A stretch of DNA of 13,197 nucleotides from Planctomycetota bacterium (GTDB lineage: Bacteria > Planctomycetota > Phycisphaerae > Phycisphaerales > SM1A02), in the NCBI GenBank assembly GCA_027295435.1, contig JAPUKX010000317.1, positions 1 through 13,197 of the forward strand, written 5' to 3'. The notes beneath the pieces were generated by a model. It saw nothing but the letters and a program-made list of their open reading frames with translations. It was not told the origin of the DNA and searched no databases. The number at the start of each line of letters is the position of its first letter. The first letter of the stretch is position 1. Shown here in pieces: positions 1 through 7,449 of the stretch. The position numbers and the translations under genes are program-made.

Positions 1-40
1 TGCGTTGGCCGCAATTACGCAAAGTTTCATCAACGTCCAT
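1..40 (-). CDS. frr: Ribosome recycling factor, first 13 codons only (partial)
   Basis: On the minus strand an ATG at 40-38 opens a frame reading MDVDETLRNCGQR to the window edge. A GAGG lies about 7 nt upstream, a plausible ribosome binding site. Ribosome recycling factors often begin with a short M-D-x-D-E type start, and frr follows pyrH in many bacteria; here the ATG is 56 nt after the pyrH stop on the same strand. Only 40 bases are visible, so the identification rests on position and the first few residues. Ribosome recycling factor is a cytoplasmic protein that splits post-termination ribosomes together with EF-G. Confidence 0.5.
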   Translation of the reverse strand, partial: MDVDETLRNCGQR

Positions 41-96
41 TGCGTGCCTCGTTCCTGGGGCCTGTCGGTCGCGTTGGTGGGCATGATACTCGCGGA

Positions 97-855
97 TCAG
101 CCTTGCGACCCAACACCGAGGTCCCGCTTACCGGCAATGAGCGTACCGATGTGCTCGCCGGCCATGGCCCGGCGGACGTTCCCGGCGGTCTTGAAGTCGA
201 ACACGAGCACCGGCAAGTTGTGCTCCATACACATCGTCAGGGCGGTGAGATCCATCACCCCCAGCTGCTTCTCGATCGCCTCTGTGAAGCTCAGCTTCGC
301 ATAGCGCGTCGCGTGGGGGTCCTTCTTCGGATCAGACGTATACACGCCGTCAACCTTGGTCGCCTTGAGCAGGACGTCGGCGTTCAGCTCAGCTCCGCGC
401 AGGGCGGCGCAGGTGTCGGTCGTGAAGAAAGGATTTCCCGTTCCCGCCGCCAGGATGAGCGTTCGGCCCTTCTCGAAATGGCGCAGAGCCCGGGCCCGAA
501 TGAACGTCTCGCCGACGGCGGGAATGTCGATCGCCGACATCAACCGGCAACTCTGACCCGCGCCGGTCAAGGCCTCTCGCAGCGCCACACTGTTGATGAC
601 CGTGGCCAGCATGCCCATGTAATCGGCGGTGGACTGGTCAATCTGACCGTGCTTCGTCAGCATGGAGCCGCGGATCATATTGCCTCCTCCGACCACCACG
701 GCGATCTGGGTGCCGAGCTTCGCCGCATCGGCGATCTCCTGGGCCATCAGGCTCAGCTCCTCGGGGTCGATCCCGAAATCGCCCGGCTTGGCGAAGCTCT
801 CACCGCTGATTTTCAAAATAACACGTCGGTATCGGGGCGTGGCCTGATCAGGCAT
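97..855 (-). CDS. pyrH: UMP kinase (uridylate kinase)
   Basis: Cytoplasmic enzyme of de novo pyrimidine synthesis that phosphorylates UMP to UDP with ATP; bacterial UMP kinases belong to the amino-acid-kinase fold. With the start at 855 it is 252 aa, close to the usual ~240. Visible family motifs: LKISGES (14-20) and VVGGGNMIRG (54-63) for phosphate binding, MGMLATV (80-86), GTGNPFFTTD (138-147) and KATKVDGVYTSDP (164-176). The frame is open to 915, with ATGs at 915, 861 and 855. I prefer 855: GGGA lies 8 nt upstream (only 2 nt from the ATG at 861), the protein homology starts shortly after, and an upstream ORF stops 3 nt beyond this ATG. Upstream lies a divergent operon rather than the frequent neighbour tsf; downstream is a likely frr. 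Product very secure; start moderately so. Confidence 0.96.
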   Translation of the reverse strand: MPDQATPRYRRVILKISGESFAKPGDFGIDPEELSLMAQEIADAAKLGTQIAVVVGGGNMIRGSMLTKHGQIDQSTADYMGMLATVINSVALREALTGAGQSCRLMSAIDIPAVGETFIRARALRHFEKGRTLILAAGTGNPFFTTDTCAALRGAELNADVLLKATKVDGVYTSDPKKDPHATRYAKLSFTEAIEKQLGVMDLTALTMCMEHNLPVLVFDFKTAGNVRRAMAGEHIGTLIAGKRDLGVGSQG

Positions 856-940
856 GATCATGATCCCGCGTAAGCATATCCGCCGAATTGGACAGGCTAT
901 CACCAGCCGGGTCAAGCTGGGCCGTCTCGCCGACGATCAT
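848..940 (-). CDS. Possible 30-codon upstream ORF coupled to pyrH
   Basis: On the minus strand, AGGAGGG (952-946) sits 5 nt before an ATG at 940-938. This is the strongest Shine-Dalgarno I see in the window. The ORF encodes 30 residues starting MIVGETAQLDPAG and ending TRDHDHA, then TGA at 850-848. The stop lies just past the preferred pyrH ATG (855-853) in another frame, so ribosomes ending here would be placed to restart on pyrH. No signal peptide, membrane segment or recognisable domain is visible. It may be a leader peptide or coupling cistron, or an unused open frame. The strong SD argues for translation; the lack of any recognised family argues for caution. Confidence 0.35.
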   Translation of the reverse strand: MIVGETAQLDPAGDSLSNSADMLTRDHDHA

Positions 941-951
941 TTCAACCCTCC

Positions 952-957
952 TATTAT
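952..957 (+). promoter_or_regulatory. Candidate -10 element for the VWA/ExbB operon
   Basis: TATTAT differs from the sigma-70 -10 consensus at one position and lies 55 nt before the GTG of the VWA gene, in the divergent region between pyrH and the operon. No convincing -35 is present 16-18 nt upstream (that stretch is GC-rich), so this is a weak call. It would give a leader of about 50 nt containing the hairpin at 964-987. Confidence 0.2.
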
Positions 958-963
958 GTGCGT

Positions 964-987
964 GGCCGGTGCCGGAGGAAACCGGCC
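964..987 (+). promoter_or_regulatory. Inverted repeat in the operon leader
   Basis: GGCCGGT (964-970) and ACCGGCC (981-987) form a perfect 7-bp stem around a 10-nt loop that contains GGAGGA. It lies 25 nt before the GTG start of the VWA gene, and on the other strand just upstream of the pyrH upstream ORF. It could be an RNA hairpin in either leader or a DNA operator site between the two divergent units. The sequence alone does not decide. Confidence 0.35.
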
Positions 988-1012
988 GAACCTTCCTTCG
1001 TATGGAGAATCG

Positions 1013-2008
1013 GTGAACGAGCCACGTCACGAATCGCAGCAGCCTGGCCACCTTGGCGCCACCATCGCCGAGTTGCAGCAGAGCGTTCGACGGCTGGAGG
1101 AGCAGCGTGAGCTGCTGGGGCGGCGTCGCCGGCGCCATCTGTTGATCATGGGTGTCTCGGTATCAATACTGGTCCATCTCGGGCTGATGCTGTATCTGAA
1201 CTTCATTCGCCGTGCGGTGCCCTCGGGGCCGGGTGTGCAGCCGGTCAGTATTGAGTTTGGGGTCCTTTCCGAGCAGGAGTTGACGCAACTGGCGGACTTC
1301 GCGTTCGAGGATATGACGCCGCAGATCATTTCATCATTCGACGACCTGCCCGATGACGACCCCCTGAGCGAGCTGGATATCGACGCGCCCATGGCCAGCC
1401 TGGAGATCTCAGCCGCCGGGTCCATCCCCACGCTGGGCGGGTCGGGCGCCGGGGAGGGGGGCGTGGAGTTGTTGGGAGGCGGCGCGGCGGGAACCACGTT
1501 CTTCGGCGTCAGCTCGCGGGGGACGCGCTTTGCCTACATCGTGGATGTCTCCGGGTCAATGGGCCATGACCGCAAGATCGACATCGCTATGCGCGAGCTT
1601 GCTCGGTCGATCGAAACCCTTCCCGACTATGCATCCTTTTATATTGTGCTGTTCTCGTCGAACATCGCCGCCCCGCCGATCCAGCGCGGTTGGACCCGCG
1701 CCCGCGTGACCACGATCAGCAGCCTCATACGCTGGCTCAACAAAGTCGATCCAGGCGGGGGGACGAGACCCGAGCCGGCTTTCCTCCAGGTCTTCTCGCT
1801 AGCCAATCGCCCGGACGTCATCTTCTTCCTGACCGACGGCGAGATTCCCCAAGGCACGGCAGGAATGGTTGGAGCACTCAACAGCCGTGGCAAGCGCGTC
1901 GCGATCAACACCATCGCCTTCGGTGACCCGGCCAGCCAGGACCAGCTCAAGGACATCGCCAGACGCTCCGGCGGCGTCTACCGGTTTGTTGAATCCGACC
2001 AGTGGTAA
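1013..2008 (+). CDS. TonB-like membrane-anchored VWA-domain protein
   Basis: The frame is open from 854, but a GTG at 1013 with GGAGA 5-6 nt upstream is the best start (331 aa). Layout: a short cytoplasmic helix/coiled coil (about 17-38), an arginine cluster (37-41), one membrane helix (43-64), an acidic then glycine-rich linker (82-160), and a VWA domain (about 172-331). The metal site is complete: D178-x-S180-x-S182 (DVSGSMG), T251 (GGGTRPEP) and D275 (FLTDGE). The membrane helix has S51-x3-H55-x6-L62, the pattern of the TonB anchor, and QPVSIEFG (76-83) resembles the stretch after the TonB helix. VWA domains of this kind bind Mg and partner proteins. First gene of the eight-gene operon; 4 nt before the next start. 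Inferred role: a transducer driven by the ExbB/ExbD proteins encoded downstream. The actual ligand is unknown. Confidence 0.85.
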   Translation: MNEPRHESQQPGHLGATIAELQQSVRRLEEQRELLGRRRRRHLLIMGVSVSILVHLGLMLYLNFIRRAVPSGPGVQPVSIEFGVLSEQELTQLADFAFEDMTPQIISSFDDLPDDDPLSELDIDAPMASLEISAAGSIPTLGGSGAGEGGVELLGGGAAGTTFFGVSSRGTRFAYIVDVSGSMGHDRKIDIAMRELARSIETLPDYASFYIVLFSSNIAAPPIQRGWTRARVTTISSLIRWLNKVDPGGGTRPEPAFLQVFSLANRPDVIFFLTDGEIPQGTAGMVGALNSRGKRVAINTIAFGDPASQDQLKDIARRSGGVYRFVESDQW

Positions 2009-2012
2009 TGCG

Positions 2013-3137
2013 ATGACTTCTCTCATTCGAGCTCTAGTTTGTTTCGTTGGGCTCATGGCCCAGGCAGCGCTGGGCGACGTGGTTGAGCGGCGGGGGACCG
2101 AGCCGGCGCTGGAGGGGAACATCATGATCATCGATGATGCGGGCGTCACCATCCGTAGCGAGTTCGGCGATGTGCGCGTCGTTCCCTGGGACCGGGTTCG
2201 CCGGGTTGTCAGTGAGATTGACGAGCCGACGCTTGAATCACGGATGGCGGTGGCGGTTGATCTGTGGCGTGCCCGCAGCCGTGTTGAGCGTAACGACACC
2301 GTCCTCGCGGAGCCGCTGCTGGAGCGGCTGTTCGAGCGGTACCGGGGGCAGACGCATGAGACAGCCCTCGTCGTGGCCGAGGGTTTGCTGCGATGCCGAT
2401 TAGCCCGTGCCGATCATGCCCGGGCGGTCATCCCCGCCTTGGAGGTCGGTCGGCTGCGGCGGGCGAAGGTAACCACGGTCAGCTATGCGGTGCTGCCGGC
2501 GGTGATCGATGTGCCGACCGCGTTGTGCCCCCAGCTGGCGTGCGCGTGGCTGCCGACGCCGCTGCTGGGGTCGCTGGAGAATAGACTGGCCGGATACGAT
2601 GCCCAGGGCGATGAGGTGGTCGCAGCGCTTGCCGGGCTGTATCGCCTGACCGTGATGCAGGCGCTTGGTCGAGCGCCCCCCAAGACGGGGCAGCTTGACC
2701 TGCCGGACCATCAGGGCGTCGAATTGCTCCAATTGCTGGTTGAATGCGGCGCCATCGCCCCAGGCAACCGCCAGACCGCCCGTCAACGTTTGGGGCGTGC
2801 GATCCCAACGTTGCCGGCGTGGGCCGAAGCCTGGGGCCGGTTTCACATCGGTCTGTCGCTGCTTCGCGACAGCGGCATCGGGCGGCGCCAACAAGGCATG
2901 GTGAGCCTGATCCACCTGCCCGCGCGCTTCGGTCGTAGCCAGCCCTATCTTGCGGGACTTGCGCTCGCCTATGTGATGGACGTCCTGCGACAGTCCGGTG
3001 ACGCCGACGCTGCGGCCGGTCTCGCTGTGGAACTTCAACGAAGCTTTCCCAATCATCCGATGCATGCGGTCGGGGAACTTCGAATCAATTCACTGCAACC
3101 CGAAGCCGGCTTGGGGCAACGTGAGGAATCCGAATGA
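2013..3137 (+). CDS. Secreted protein with N-terminal beta-rich domain and helical repeats
   Basis: Start at the ATG 2013, 4 nt after the VWA stop; this leaves a clean signal peptide (MTSLIRALVCFVGLMAQAALG, cut near residue 18-21) and a 374-aa protein. An upstream ATG in the same frame lies inside the VWA gene and would bury the signal, so I reject it. Residues about 22-68 alternate in a beta pattern (EGNIMIIDDAGVTIRSEFG, then VRVVPWDRVRRV), like a small barrel that planctomycetes often place at protein N-termini (from memory). The remainder is alanine/leucine-rich helix, probably TPR-like. No catalytic motif seen. There is no clear ribosome binding site, so translation probably depends on coupling to the VWA gene. 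Likely a periplasmic partner of the VWA/ExbB machine (inference); no named family recognised. Confidence 0.75.
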   Translation: MTSLIRALVCFVGLMAQAALGDVVERRGTEPALEGNIMIIDDAGVTIRSEFGDVRVVPWDRVRRVVSEIDEPTLESRMAVAVDLWRARSRVERNDTVLAEPLLERLFERYRGQTHETALVVAEGLLRCRLARADHARAVIPALEVGRLRRAKVTTVSYAVLPAVIDVPTALCPQLACAWLPTPLLGSLENRLAGYDAQGDEVVAALAGLYRLTVMQALGRAPPKTGQLDLPDHQGVELLQLLVECGAIAPGNRQTARQRLGRAIPTLPAWAEAWGRFHIGLSLLRDSGIGRRQQGMVSLIHLPARFGRSQPYLAGLALAYVMDVLRQSGDADAAAGLAVELQRSFPNHPMHAVGELRINSLQPEAGLGQREESE

Positions 3138-3937
3138 CTGCTACGCGCGCGATCACCATCGTCTTGGCCCAGGCGGAGGCCGATGGCCCCGGCGCCACCT
3201 GGTGGGAAACAATTCAAAGCGGGGGGGTGGTGGGATATGTCATCCTTGGGTTGAGTGTGTTGGCGTTGGCGCTCATCATCATGCACCTGGTGCAGATCAG
3301 GCGAGGCGCGCTGATCCCGGCGGCGCAACTGGAGCATCTCGACGAGGTGCTCGCCCAAGGCCGGGTGAGCGCGGCTTTGGAGTACTGCTTGAATCCGGAC
3401 CATGACTCGTATCTCACCCGCATCTTGGCAGCCGGGATCACGCGATATCAAAAGTCCGCGTTCGGAGCTTTCGAGATCAAGAACGCCATCGAAGAGGCCG
3501 GGGAGGATCAGACCGCAAGACTCTACCGCTCGACGGACGCCCTGGGCGTGATCGGTTCGATCGCGCCGCTGCTGGGCCTTTTGGGGACCGTGCTGGGCAT
3601 GGTGGGCGCGTTCGAGACGCTGTCGCGAACCGCCACGCCGAACCATGAACAGCTTGCCAGCAACATCAGTCTGGCCCTGGTCACGACGCTGATGGGGTTG
3701 ATCCTGGCCATCCCCTGCATCGCGCTGTACCGGTATTTCGGTAACCGCATCGACGCATTTGCCTCCGAAGCAGCGGTGGAGATTGAGCGACTGGTCCTTC
3801 ACCTGGAATCAACGGGTGTATCCCGGCCGGCGGGCCCCAGGGTGCGGCCGAAACCGGTTGCCCCGGCTGCGGAGCCGGCGTCGCCGACTTCGAGTCGAGG
3901 CGCTGCCGCGGGCGCCGGCGGCGGAGTGTCGTCGTGA
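3134..3937 (+). CDS. ExbB/TolQ/MotA-family proton-channel protein
   Basis: Inner-membrane motor subunit of the ExbB/TolQ/MotA family, 267 aa. Three membrane helices: 32-53, about 137-162 (GSIAPLLGLLGTVLGM, the family hallmark) and 177-200 (ALVTTLMGLILAIP). The large cytoplasmic domain lies between helices 1 and 2, as in ExbB. T152 and T185 match the conserved channel threonines, but the acidic residue of E. coli ExbB helix 3 (E176) is L180 here. The C-terminal 40 residues are a Pro/Ala/Gly-rich tail, probably disordered. The start overlaps the previous stop (ATGA) and has GAGGAA 5 nt upstream. The two ExbD genes follow directly. Family certain; which of the Exb, Tol or other branches is not, so no gene symbol is given. 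Confidence 0.93.
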   Translation: MTATRAITIVLAQAEADGPGATWWETIQSGGVVGYVILGLSVLALALIIMHLVQIRRGALIPAAQLEHLDEVLAQGRVSAALEYCLNPDHDSYLTRILAAGITRYQKSAFGAFEIKNAIEEAGEDQTARLYRSTDALGVIGSIAPLLGLLGTVLGMVGAFETLSRTATPNHEQLASNISLALVTTLMGLILAIPCIALYRYFGNRIDAFASEAAVEIERLVLHLESTGVSRPAGPRVRPKPVAPAAEPASPTSSRGAAAGAGGGVSS

Positions 3938-4359
3938 AGTTCAGCTCGCCGAAGTATCGCAGTCGCAGTGTTTCCGTGGAGATCACGCCGATGATCGACG
4001 TGGTGTTCCTGCTGATCATCTTCTTTATGACCACCGCGCGGTTTGCTCGGCTGACCCGCGCTGAGATTGATCTTCCTATCGAGAAAGGTGAGCAGCACGA
4101 AGCTCCGGATGAAGCTGGCCTCATCATCAACATCACCCGAGACGGTGCGATCATTGTCTCCGATCGAACCGTTGATCTGCGCCGGCTGGAGGAGATTGTT
4201 CACCGGGAGATCCGGCGATCACCGGACCGCCCGCCGCGACAACTCAAGATGCTGATTCGCGCGGATCGCCACACCGACTCCGCCCGATTGAACCAAGTCG
4301 TGACCATGCTGAGATCGTTGGGCGTCGGATCGGTCAGGTTGGCCACGCAAGTCCCCTGA
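3934..4359 (+). CDS. ExbD/TolR-family motor protein (first copy)
   Basis: 141 aa, the usual ExbD/TolR length. Short basic cytoplasmic N-terminus, then a membrane helix (about 17-35) containing the motif EITPMIDVVFLLIIFFM with the proton-carrying aspartate D22, then a periplasmic alpha/beta domain (about 60-141) ending in the TolR-like segment with IRADRHTDSARLNQVV (113-128). It starts at a GTG overlapping the ExbB stop (GTGA), with GGAG 7 nt upstream. ExbD dimers sit inside the ExbB pentamer pore and convert proton flow into work on a transducer protein (family knowledge). Here the transducer is inferred to be the VWA protein at the head of the operon. Confidence 0.93.
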   Translation: MKFSSPKYRSRSVSVEITPMIDVVFLLIIFFMTTARFARLTRAEIDLPIEKGEQHEAPDEAGLIINITRDGAIIVSDRTVDLRRLEEIVHREIRRSPDRPPRQLKMLIRADRHTDSARLNQVVTMLRSLGVGSVRLATQVP

Positions 4360-4373
4360 TAGGCACCGCCGCG

Positions 4374-4796
4374 ATGAGAATCCAGCGCAAGCCATCTCGA
4401 CGCCGTCCTCGGAGCATCACGCTGAATCTCGCCAGCATGATCGATGTGACGTTTCTGCTGCTGATGTATTTCATGGTGACGATGGTGCTGGCCCAGCCTG
4501 AGGATCGACTGAGCCCTTCGCTTCAGACTCGAGCGGACAGCACCGCGGGACCGGCTGCCGACTTTCAGCCGCAGATCGTTGAGGTGCTCTTGGTGGACCG
4601 GACCCCCGCCTACCGCCTGGGAACTGAGATCTTCAGGAGCAAGCGTGAGCTGCTGGCCGCGCTTGCGCACTTGTATACGCCGGCCGGTCTGTTCGTCAAG
4701 GTATCCGACGGTGTGCCGGTCGGCTTCGCAGCCGCTGCGATTCAGGCGGCGCGCGATGCAGGATTCGAGCAGGTGACGTATGTCCCCGACGAGTAG
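4374..4796 (+). CDS. ExbD/TolR-family motor protein (second, divergent copy)
   Basis: 140 aa. Arginine-rich N-terminus (MRIQRKPSRRRPRS), then a membrane helix (about 20-40) with the motif NLASMIDVTFLLLMYFMV carrying the conserved aspartate D24, a Pro/Ala/Gln-rich linker (41-65), and a periplasmic domain (66-140). Outside the helix it is clearly different from the first copy, so it is not a recent duplication. It starts 14 nt after the first ExbD stop without a clear Shine-Dalgarno. Two ExbD types in one operon suggest a hetero-dimer in the ExbB pore, as is known for some ExbD pairs (inference). The next gene overlaps its end by 17 nt. Confidence 0.88.
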   Translation: MRIQRKPSRRRPRSITLNLASMIDVTFLLLMYFMVTMVLAQPEDRLSPSLQTRADSTAGPAADFQPQIVEVLLVDRTPAYRLGTEIFRSKRELLAALAHLYTPAGLFVKVSDGVPVGFAAAAIQAARDAGFEQVTYVPDE

Positions 4797-7449
4797 GGTG
4801 CTGCTGTTGATCGCGTCCGTCGCGCTGTTGCTGCCTGGCAACGCGCGTGGTGACGAGGTGGCAGCCTACCTGCAGCGCCACGGGCTGCGGCAATTGCTGG
4901 CTGTGCACCTGGAGCAGCAGTTGGATGATCTCGCGGGCCCCGAGCGTCAGGAGTTGATCCTTCGGCTGGCCGGTATCTACGCCCAGCTCCTGGAATCGAC
5001 CGACGATCCCGCTGCTCGTGTGCACCTGGAACAACGTAGCCGGCGGCTGCTTTCGGCCGTTGCCCCGGACACCGGCCAAGAGCTTCGCCTGGCCCTGCTG
5101 CGAGGGGCTTATCGCGCGGCGGAGCGCATCGCAGAAGACCATCGCCTGCGCCAAAGCAGCGACGAGGAGATCGCCCAGGCCAAGGAAACGCTTTCGGAGA
5201 TCATTCCGCAGTTGTATCAGTTGCGCGGGCGAATAGAGGAGCGAGTGCAGCTTGCCGACCGCCGACTGGCGCGAGCCAGCGGAAGCGCCGCTGACATGCT
5301 CGCTGAGCACGCCCAGCGCTTGCAGCGACTTCTCGCTCAATGCACATTCCTCAACGCCTGGGCCCTGTACTACAAGTCCTGGCTACACGATCGGCCGGAC
5401 AATGCCAGGGTGGCCGAGGACCTGTTCGCACAGTTAGTGGAGGCGGAGTCTTCCCGCCCGCAACCGCAAGAGATCTCGGTGGACCTCCGCTCCTCCGAGG
5501 CGGTCGCGCGCTCGATTCTGGGCATGGCCTTGTGCAAATCCCTCACCGCGTCATCGGCCACCGCAATCAAATGGATCGAGCTTCTGGAGCATGACCGAGC
5601 GTACGCTCCGTTGCGAGAGCGCGTCGGCGCTTGGAAGATCGCCGTCTATCTGGAGCACGGCGAGTATCGCTCGGCCAGGGCAATCCTCGCCGACGAGTCG
5701 CAGGCTGCCAGGCCGCCGCCGCTGGCGTGGCTTCGGTTGGCAGCGGTGCACGCGCTGGAAGCTGAGCCGCAAAGCCGGCCGGCGGCCGAGCTTGCCCGAT
5801 TCGCCATCACCGCACTCGCCGCACGAGGTGAGCTGCAACAGGTACTGGATCTTGCCGAGCGCTACGGCGTCGGCGCCATGGGAGATTCCGGATTCGCGAT
5901 CCGGTACGTCAAAGGCGTCCAACATTACGACCATGCTCGGGTGGCTCACGGGCACGATCGCCCAGCTCCAGCCGACGAGCAGCTTGTTCGCCTCTACCAG
6001 CAGGCGATCCACGAGTTCGAGGCGGCGCTGGCCGAGGCGGATGCCGATCGCTACCCGGAGGCGGCCGCGAGCTGCCGATGGTTGATCGGGTGGTGTCACT
6101 ACTTTCAGAGTCATTTTCTCGCCGCCCGTGATTCGTTCCAGTTGGCCGCTGTGCGGCTTGGGCCCGATGATGCACCCGAAGCGCTATGGATGGCCGTCGT
6201 TTCGTTGGACAAGGTCGTGCAGGCCGACGCGAACGAGACGCTGAGCCGGGAACTGTCGGACCTGATTGATCGCGTCCTGGCGCTCTATCCGTCCGGCCGG
6301 CATGCCCCGAAGCTCCTCCTCAAGCGCGCCGGCTTGGCCAGGGAGCCAACACATGCAGTGGTCGAGGATCTGTTGACGATCCCTCCGCACAGCGAGGTCT
6401 ACGACGCAGCCCAGCGACGGGCCGCCCAGGTCCTTTATCAACTCTTCCGCAAGGCATCGGCCGAGCAGCGCCTGGCGTACGGCAACGAATACCTGGCTGT
6501 CGCCGTGCCACTCGTTGGAACAGCGGCGCAACGCCTGGATGCCATCGACGACACGACCGTCGGGCAGTACGTTGCGCGGTGTCGCCGTGTGTTGGAGATT
6601 GCGCTGAATGAGGGCATCGAACGTTCGATCGAGGCTGGAAACGTTCTCGCCGCGCTCGACGAGCTGCAAAGCGAGCGAGGGTTCGATCTGTCACCGTATG
6701 AGGATGAGCTGGACTATCGCCGGGTGCAGGAGCGCCTGCTTGGGGAAGACTCTGCGTCGGCGGACACGATCGCCCAAGAGCTCTGGGCCCGTGACCAGAC
6801 TTCCGTGTGGTCGCGCCTCGCCGAGCGAACTCTGTTTCGCTATGGGCTGCTGCGGTTCAGAGCGCGGCAGCGAGATCTGTACGTCGATCGCGCCGACCTG
6901 GATATTGTGGTCCGACACGGGAGGCGAATCCTTGGCGAATTCGCCGACAAGCCCGAAGCGCTGCAACGACGGGATGTGGTTGCCTACCACACTGCTGTCG
7001 CCGATGCGTTGATGCTCATCTGGCAGCGCAGCGGTGATCTGGAGGATGCCCGTGCCGCACTTGAGCTTTATGAAACCTTGCTGAAGGCCCGGCCGACCGA
7101 AGCCGGATTCCTGCGAGCTACCGCGCTGCTTTCAGCGAAGCTGGGCAAGGGGGATCTCGCACTGGAATGCTGGCGTACGCTCGTGGCGGGTAGCGCGGTG
7201 GGAACGCAGCGATGGTACGAAGCGAAGTTTCATCTGATTACCCTGCTTGCGGATCGAGATCCTGCTCGAGCCCGCGCGGTGATGGATCAACACAAGCAGC
7301 TCACGCCGACGTACGGCCCAGAGCCGTGGGGGTCACGGCTCCGGGCGCTGGACCTGCGCATCGGGCCTGCGGACACCGGCGAGGATGGACCCGATGATGC
7401 GGCCGGATCACGGCGGTCCGATCGAACTGCTGCGGAGCGACCGTCGTGA
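4780..7449 (+). CDS. Large secreted TPR-like helical-repeat protein
   Basis: 889 aa, beginning with a signal peptide (MSPTSRVLLLIASVALLLPG, cut near residue 22-25), so it is exported. Nearly the whole chain is amphipathic helix pairs typical of TPR/Sel1-like superhelices. Clearer TPR-like units lie around 423-470 (CHYFQSHFLAARDSFQLAA) and 753-806 (ALELYETLLKARP, then LAKLGKGDLALECW-type spacing). An early segment (about 120-200) looks like coiled coil. The last ~25 residues are acidic/polar and disordered. No enzyme motif found. The ATG at 4780 overlaps the second ExbD by 17 nt, with AGGTG upstream. TPR superhelices bind peptides or proteins, so a periplasmic scaffold role next to the motor is plausible, comparable in principle to CpoB/YbgF in Tol-Pal. 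Function unproven. Confidence 0.8.
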   Translation: MSPTSRVLLLIASVALLLPGNARGDEVAAYLQRHGLRQLLAVHLEQQLDDLAGPERQELILRLAGIYAQLLESTDDPAARVHLEQRSRRLLSAVAPDTGQELRLALLRGAYRAAERIAEDHRLRQSSDEEIAQAKETLSEIIPQLYQLRGRIEERVQLADRRLARASGSAADMLAEHAQRLQRLLAQCTFLNAWALYYKSWLHDRPDNARVAEDLFAQLVEAESSRPQPQEISVDLRSSEAVARSILGMALCKSLTASSATAIKWIELLEHDRAYAPLRERVGAWKIAVYLEHGEYRSARAILADESQAARPPPLAWLRLAAVHALEAEPQSRPAAELARFAITALAARGELQQVLDLAERYGVGAMGDSGFAIRYVKGVQHYDHARVAHGHDRPAPADEQLVRLYQQAIHEFEAALAEADADRYPEAAASCRWLIGWCHYFQSHFLAARDSFQLAAVRLGPDDAPEALWMAVVSLDKVVQADANETLSRELSDLIDRVLALYPSGRHAPKLLLKRAGLAREPTHAVVEDLLTIPPHSEVYDAAQRRAAQVLYQLFRKASAEQRLAYGNEYLAVAVPLVGTAAQRLDAIDDTTVGQYVARCRRVLEIALNEGIERSIEAGNVLAALDELQSERGFDLSPYEDELDYRRVQERLLGEDSASADTIAQELWARDQTSVWSRLAERTLFRYGLLRFRARQRDLYVDRADLDIVVRHGRRILGEFADKPEALQRRDVVAYHTAVADALMLIWQRSGDLEDARAALELYETLLKARPTEAGFLRATALLSAKLGKGDLALECWRTLVAGSAVGTQRWYEAKFHLITLLADRDPARARAVMDQHKQLTPTYGPEPWGSRLRALDLRIGPADTGEDGPDDAAGSRRSDRTAAERPS

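Noticed and set aside
40..873. Long plus-strand open frame (277 codons) across pyrH
   Set aside because: It is antisense to the clearly conserved pyrH frame; the composition is typical of a high-GC shadow frame and it resembles no family.
953..958. CATAAT on the minus strand as a -10 for pyrH
   Set aside because: Transcription would start inside or after the strong SD at 952-946, destroying the ribosome binding site. The two readings are incompatible and the SD is the clearer signal.
854..1012. Longer start for the VWA protein (384 residues from 854)
   Set aside because: The extra 53 residues overlap the pyrH start and the upstream ORF, have no ribosome binding site and look non-coding; the GTG at 1013 has a good SD.
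2400..3065. Minus-strand open frame (221 codons) inside the second operon gene
   Set aside because: Shadow of the secreted protein gene, which has a signal peptide and fits the operon spacing.
3134..4796. Zorya-type anti-phage defence (ZorA/ZorB resemble ExbB/ExbD)
   Set aside because: No ZorA-like long cytoplasmic tail, no OmpA-like peptidoglycan-binding domain on the ExbD-like proteins, and no helicase or nuclease gene nearby.
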